This document shows, one piece after another, positions 62,839-64,000 of a stretch of 64,000 nucleotides of DNA; the first letter of the stretch is position 1; the number at the start of each line of letters is the position of its first letter. The DNA lies in contig CANMLG010000006.1 in assembly GCA_947498765.1 (NCBI GenBank), forward strand, positions 1-64,000, written 5' to 3'. Under the pieces are notes generated by a model that searched no databases, was not told the origin of the DNA, and saw only the letters and a list, made by a program, of their open reading frames with translations. This DNA comes from an uncultured Aquimarina sp. Its GTDB lineage: Bacteria > Bacteroidota > Bacteroidia > Flavobacteriales > Flavobacteriaceae. The position numbers were made by a program, and so were the translations under genes.

Positions 62839-63726
62839 TATTTTTAAAAACCACTGAGGTAAGTGTAAGATTATTAGGCGTTTTAATGGTAGATTATTTA
62901 AATTGATTTGATTTTTAAGGAGTTTAAACTTGTTATAATTTCCAGCAAGTTTGAATTCAGTAGCAATGGCAAACCTATTTTGATCTAAGTAATTTTTTAA
63001 AAAAGGGATGTTTTTTTCTGACTTTTCATTTTTGTAAATAAAATGCACTCTGTTATCAATATTTTTTGAATCTGAAAGTGTGTTTTTTATATATTTTAAA
63101 TAAGCTGAAGTTTCGATATTGTTGAAAATAAAACTATTATTAATTCCGAGTCTAATCCAAAGATCAGTGTCTTGACCAGTCATAATATAAGGGTCAAATA
63201 AAAAATCTTTTAATAGTAATTCTTTTTTTATACAAACAGCTGATGTCCAGGCTATATCAGCAATTAAGCTGCTTTTAAAATAATTATCAATAATATATAA
63301 CTTTTCGGCTGAGGGTTTAGGTAAAAAACTAAACTTGTTAGGTTTGAACTTGTTTTTTTTAACTTCTCTTTTATAATTATTACAAAAAATAGAATGCTTA
63401 GGAAAAGCTGTAATAGCTCTATGTAGTTCATTTAAGTGATTGGGAAACCAATAATCATCAGCATCTAAAAATGCAATATATTTCCCTTGAGCAAGTTGGA
63501 TGCCATTATTTCTTGCAACCGAAACACCATTATTTTTTTGTGAATGTATGAGTACATTTTTAAGGTTTAAATTAGTAATAATATTTAGGCTATTGTCTGT
63601 TGAACCATCATTTATTATTATAATTTCATAGTCATTAAAATCTTGTTTTAATACAGAATTTAATGTTTCAATGATATAAGCTTCTTTATTATATAAAGGG
63701 ATTATTACAGAAAAAAATGGAAGCAT
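62821..63726 (-). CDS. GT2 family glycosyltransferase
   Basis: A 301-residue GT-A enzyme. The N-terminal SVIIPLYNKEAYIIETLNSVLKQ is classic GT2, the nucleotide-binding EIIIINDGSTDNS follows (about residues 33-45), and the metal-binding DADDYW (about 90-95) is a DXD motif. The rest contains the acceptor region. It is convergent with the ketoisomerase gene, overlapping it by 18 bases at the 3' ends. A further gene starts upstream beyond the window edge. Confidence 0.9.
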   Translation of the reverse strand: MLPFFSVIIPLYNKEAYIIETLNSVLKQDFNDYEIIIINDGSTDNSLNIITNLNLKNVLIHSQKNNGVSVARNNGIQLAQGKYIAFLDADDYWFPNHLNELHRAITAFPKHSIFCNNYKREVKKNKFKPNKFSFLPKPSAEKLYIIDNYFKSSLIADIAWTSAVCIKKELLLKDFLFDPYIMTGQDTDLWIRLGINNSFIFNNIETSAYLKYIKNTLSDSKNIDNRVHFIYKNEKSEKNIPFLKNYLDQNRFAIATEFKLAGNYNKFKLLKNQINLNNLPLKRLIILHLPQWFLKILLNFR

Positions 63727-63730
63727 TTTA

Positions 63731-64000
63731 TTATTTTAAATTTAAAAAATACCCTAAACGATAAAGGTCAAACAATATTAATGAAGGTTTTTTTGATAAT
63801 AGGTTTCTTTTAATTAAAGGTTCACTGATTTTATAAAAAAAGTTAAAAAGCGTTGAAAGACCAAGTCTTTTTACTTTTGAAGCTATTTCGGAAAGCGAAG
63901 TATCTTTGCTTTTTAAAAGATTGTTATCAATAAAGTATTTCAAAACATCAACAGATTCTAATGATTTTTTTAAAAATTGATTACTAGTTTCTAATCCTAA
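63731..64000 (-). CDS. Partial gene cut by the window edge (3' end only)
   Basis: The frame ending at 63731 stays open to base 64000 with no stop codon and no clear start; a TTG at 63943 is the only start-like codon nearby. The visible C-terminal 89 residues are rich in lysine and leucine (LSEIASKVKRLGLSTLFNFF) and resemble the tails of GT2 glycosyltransferases. The neighbouring GT2 gene begins four bases downstream on the same strand, so the two likely form an operon. The identity is unproven. Confidence 0.6.
   Translation of the reverse strand, partial: LGLETSNQFLKKSLESVDVLKYFIDNNLLKSKDTSLSEIASKVKRLGLSTLFNFFYKISEPLIKRNLLSKKPSLILFDLYRLGYFLNLK

Noticed and set aside
1-64000. CRISPR arrays, rRNA, tRNA, insertion sequences and a replication origin
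   Set aside because: Intergenic stretches were read for regularly spaced repeats, tRNA T-loops, transposase motifs and clusters of DnaA boxes; none was convincing. dnaN here is not beside dnaA, so it does not mark an origin.

Overview
The window looks like a chromosomal segment of a marine member of the Flavobacteriaceae (Bacteroidetes). By eye it is roughly one third GC. Several start sites are preceded by the Bacteroidetes -7 promoter element TAnnTTTG. Secreted proteins end in type IX secretion (T9SS) sorting domains of both type A and type B, and gliding-motility GldF/GldG homologues are present. A secreted GH16 enzyme of the agarase/porphyranase type suggests life on red-algal polysaccharide. 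I saw no phage genes, transposase, integrase, CRISPR array, rRNA or tRNA.

Layout. 0.2-7.9 kb: kynurenine 3-monooxygenase, a GNAT acetyltransferase, an ABC transporter operon with a YtrA-type GntR regulator and a candidate operator, a TraB/GumN protein and an S9 peptidase. 8.3-13.8 kb: two secreted T9SS cargo proteins, a trypsin-like protease and a large GH16 enzyme with three nearly identical internal repeats and two CBM6-like modules. 14-20.2 kb: a dicarboxylate/amino-acid symporter, a small conserved protein, ApbE, a nitroreductase, a pirin and a DUF885 metallopeptidase. 20.4-26.3 kb: a compact cassette with two small cysteine-rich double-glycine leader peptides, a C39-peptidase ABC exporter, an HlyD adaptor and a divergent VKOR-thioredoxin membrane protein whose N-terminus resembles a C39 domain without its catalytic residues. 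The cassette lies between an intact methyltransferase gene and a second, partial copy of that gene's 3' end. 26.3-41 kb: housekeeping genes (map, gpmI, dnaN, a fused gldFG, a SAM hydroxide adenosyltransferase) and a polysaccharide-precursor operon (rfbA, rfbC, rfbD, rfbB, kdsD, kdsB, and a CpsB-like PHP phosphatase). 41.4-47.6 kb: phoH, an SGNH hydrolase, an Asp-box (BNR) lipoprotein, a DUF6702-like protein paired with an M1 metallopeptidase, and tatA. 47.7-64 kb: a surface-glycan region (flippase, FdtB-like aminotransferase, BioF2/FemAB-like acyltransferase, glycosyltransferases, a phytanoyl-CoA-dioxygenase-like protein and an FdtA-like ketoisomerase), interrupted by typA, a type B T9SS cargo protein and kdsA.

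How the genes fit together. RfbA and RfbB make dTDP-4-keto-6-deoxyglucose. RfbC and RfbD turn it into dTDP-L-rhamnose, while the FdtA-like isomerase and FdtB-like aminotransferase could divert it to a dTDP-3-amino-3,6-dideoxyhexose. KdsD, KdsA and KdsB supply CMP-Kdo.

The most unusual system is the 20.4-26.3 kb cassette. I read it as a self-contained machine for making, oxidising and exporting disulfide-bonded peptides. Both peptides share a CX3C...CX3C pattern, and the proposed disulfide-forming enzyme appears to carry a dead C39 domain that could dock the same leader peptide the exporter cuts.
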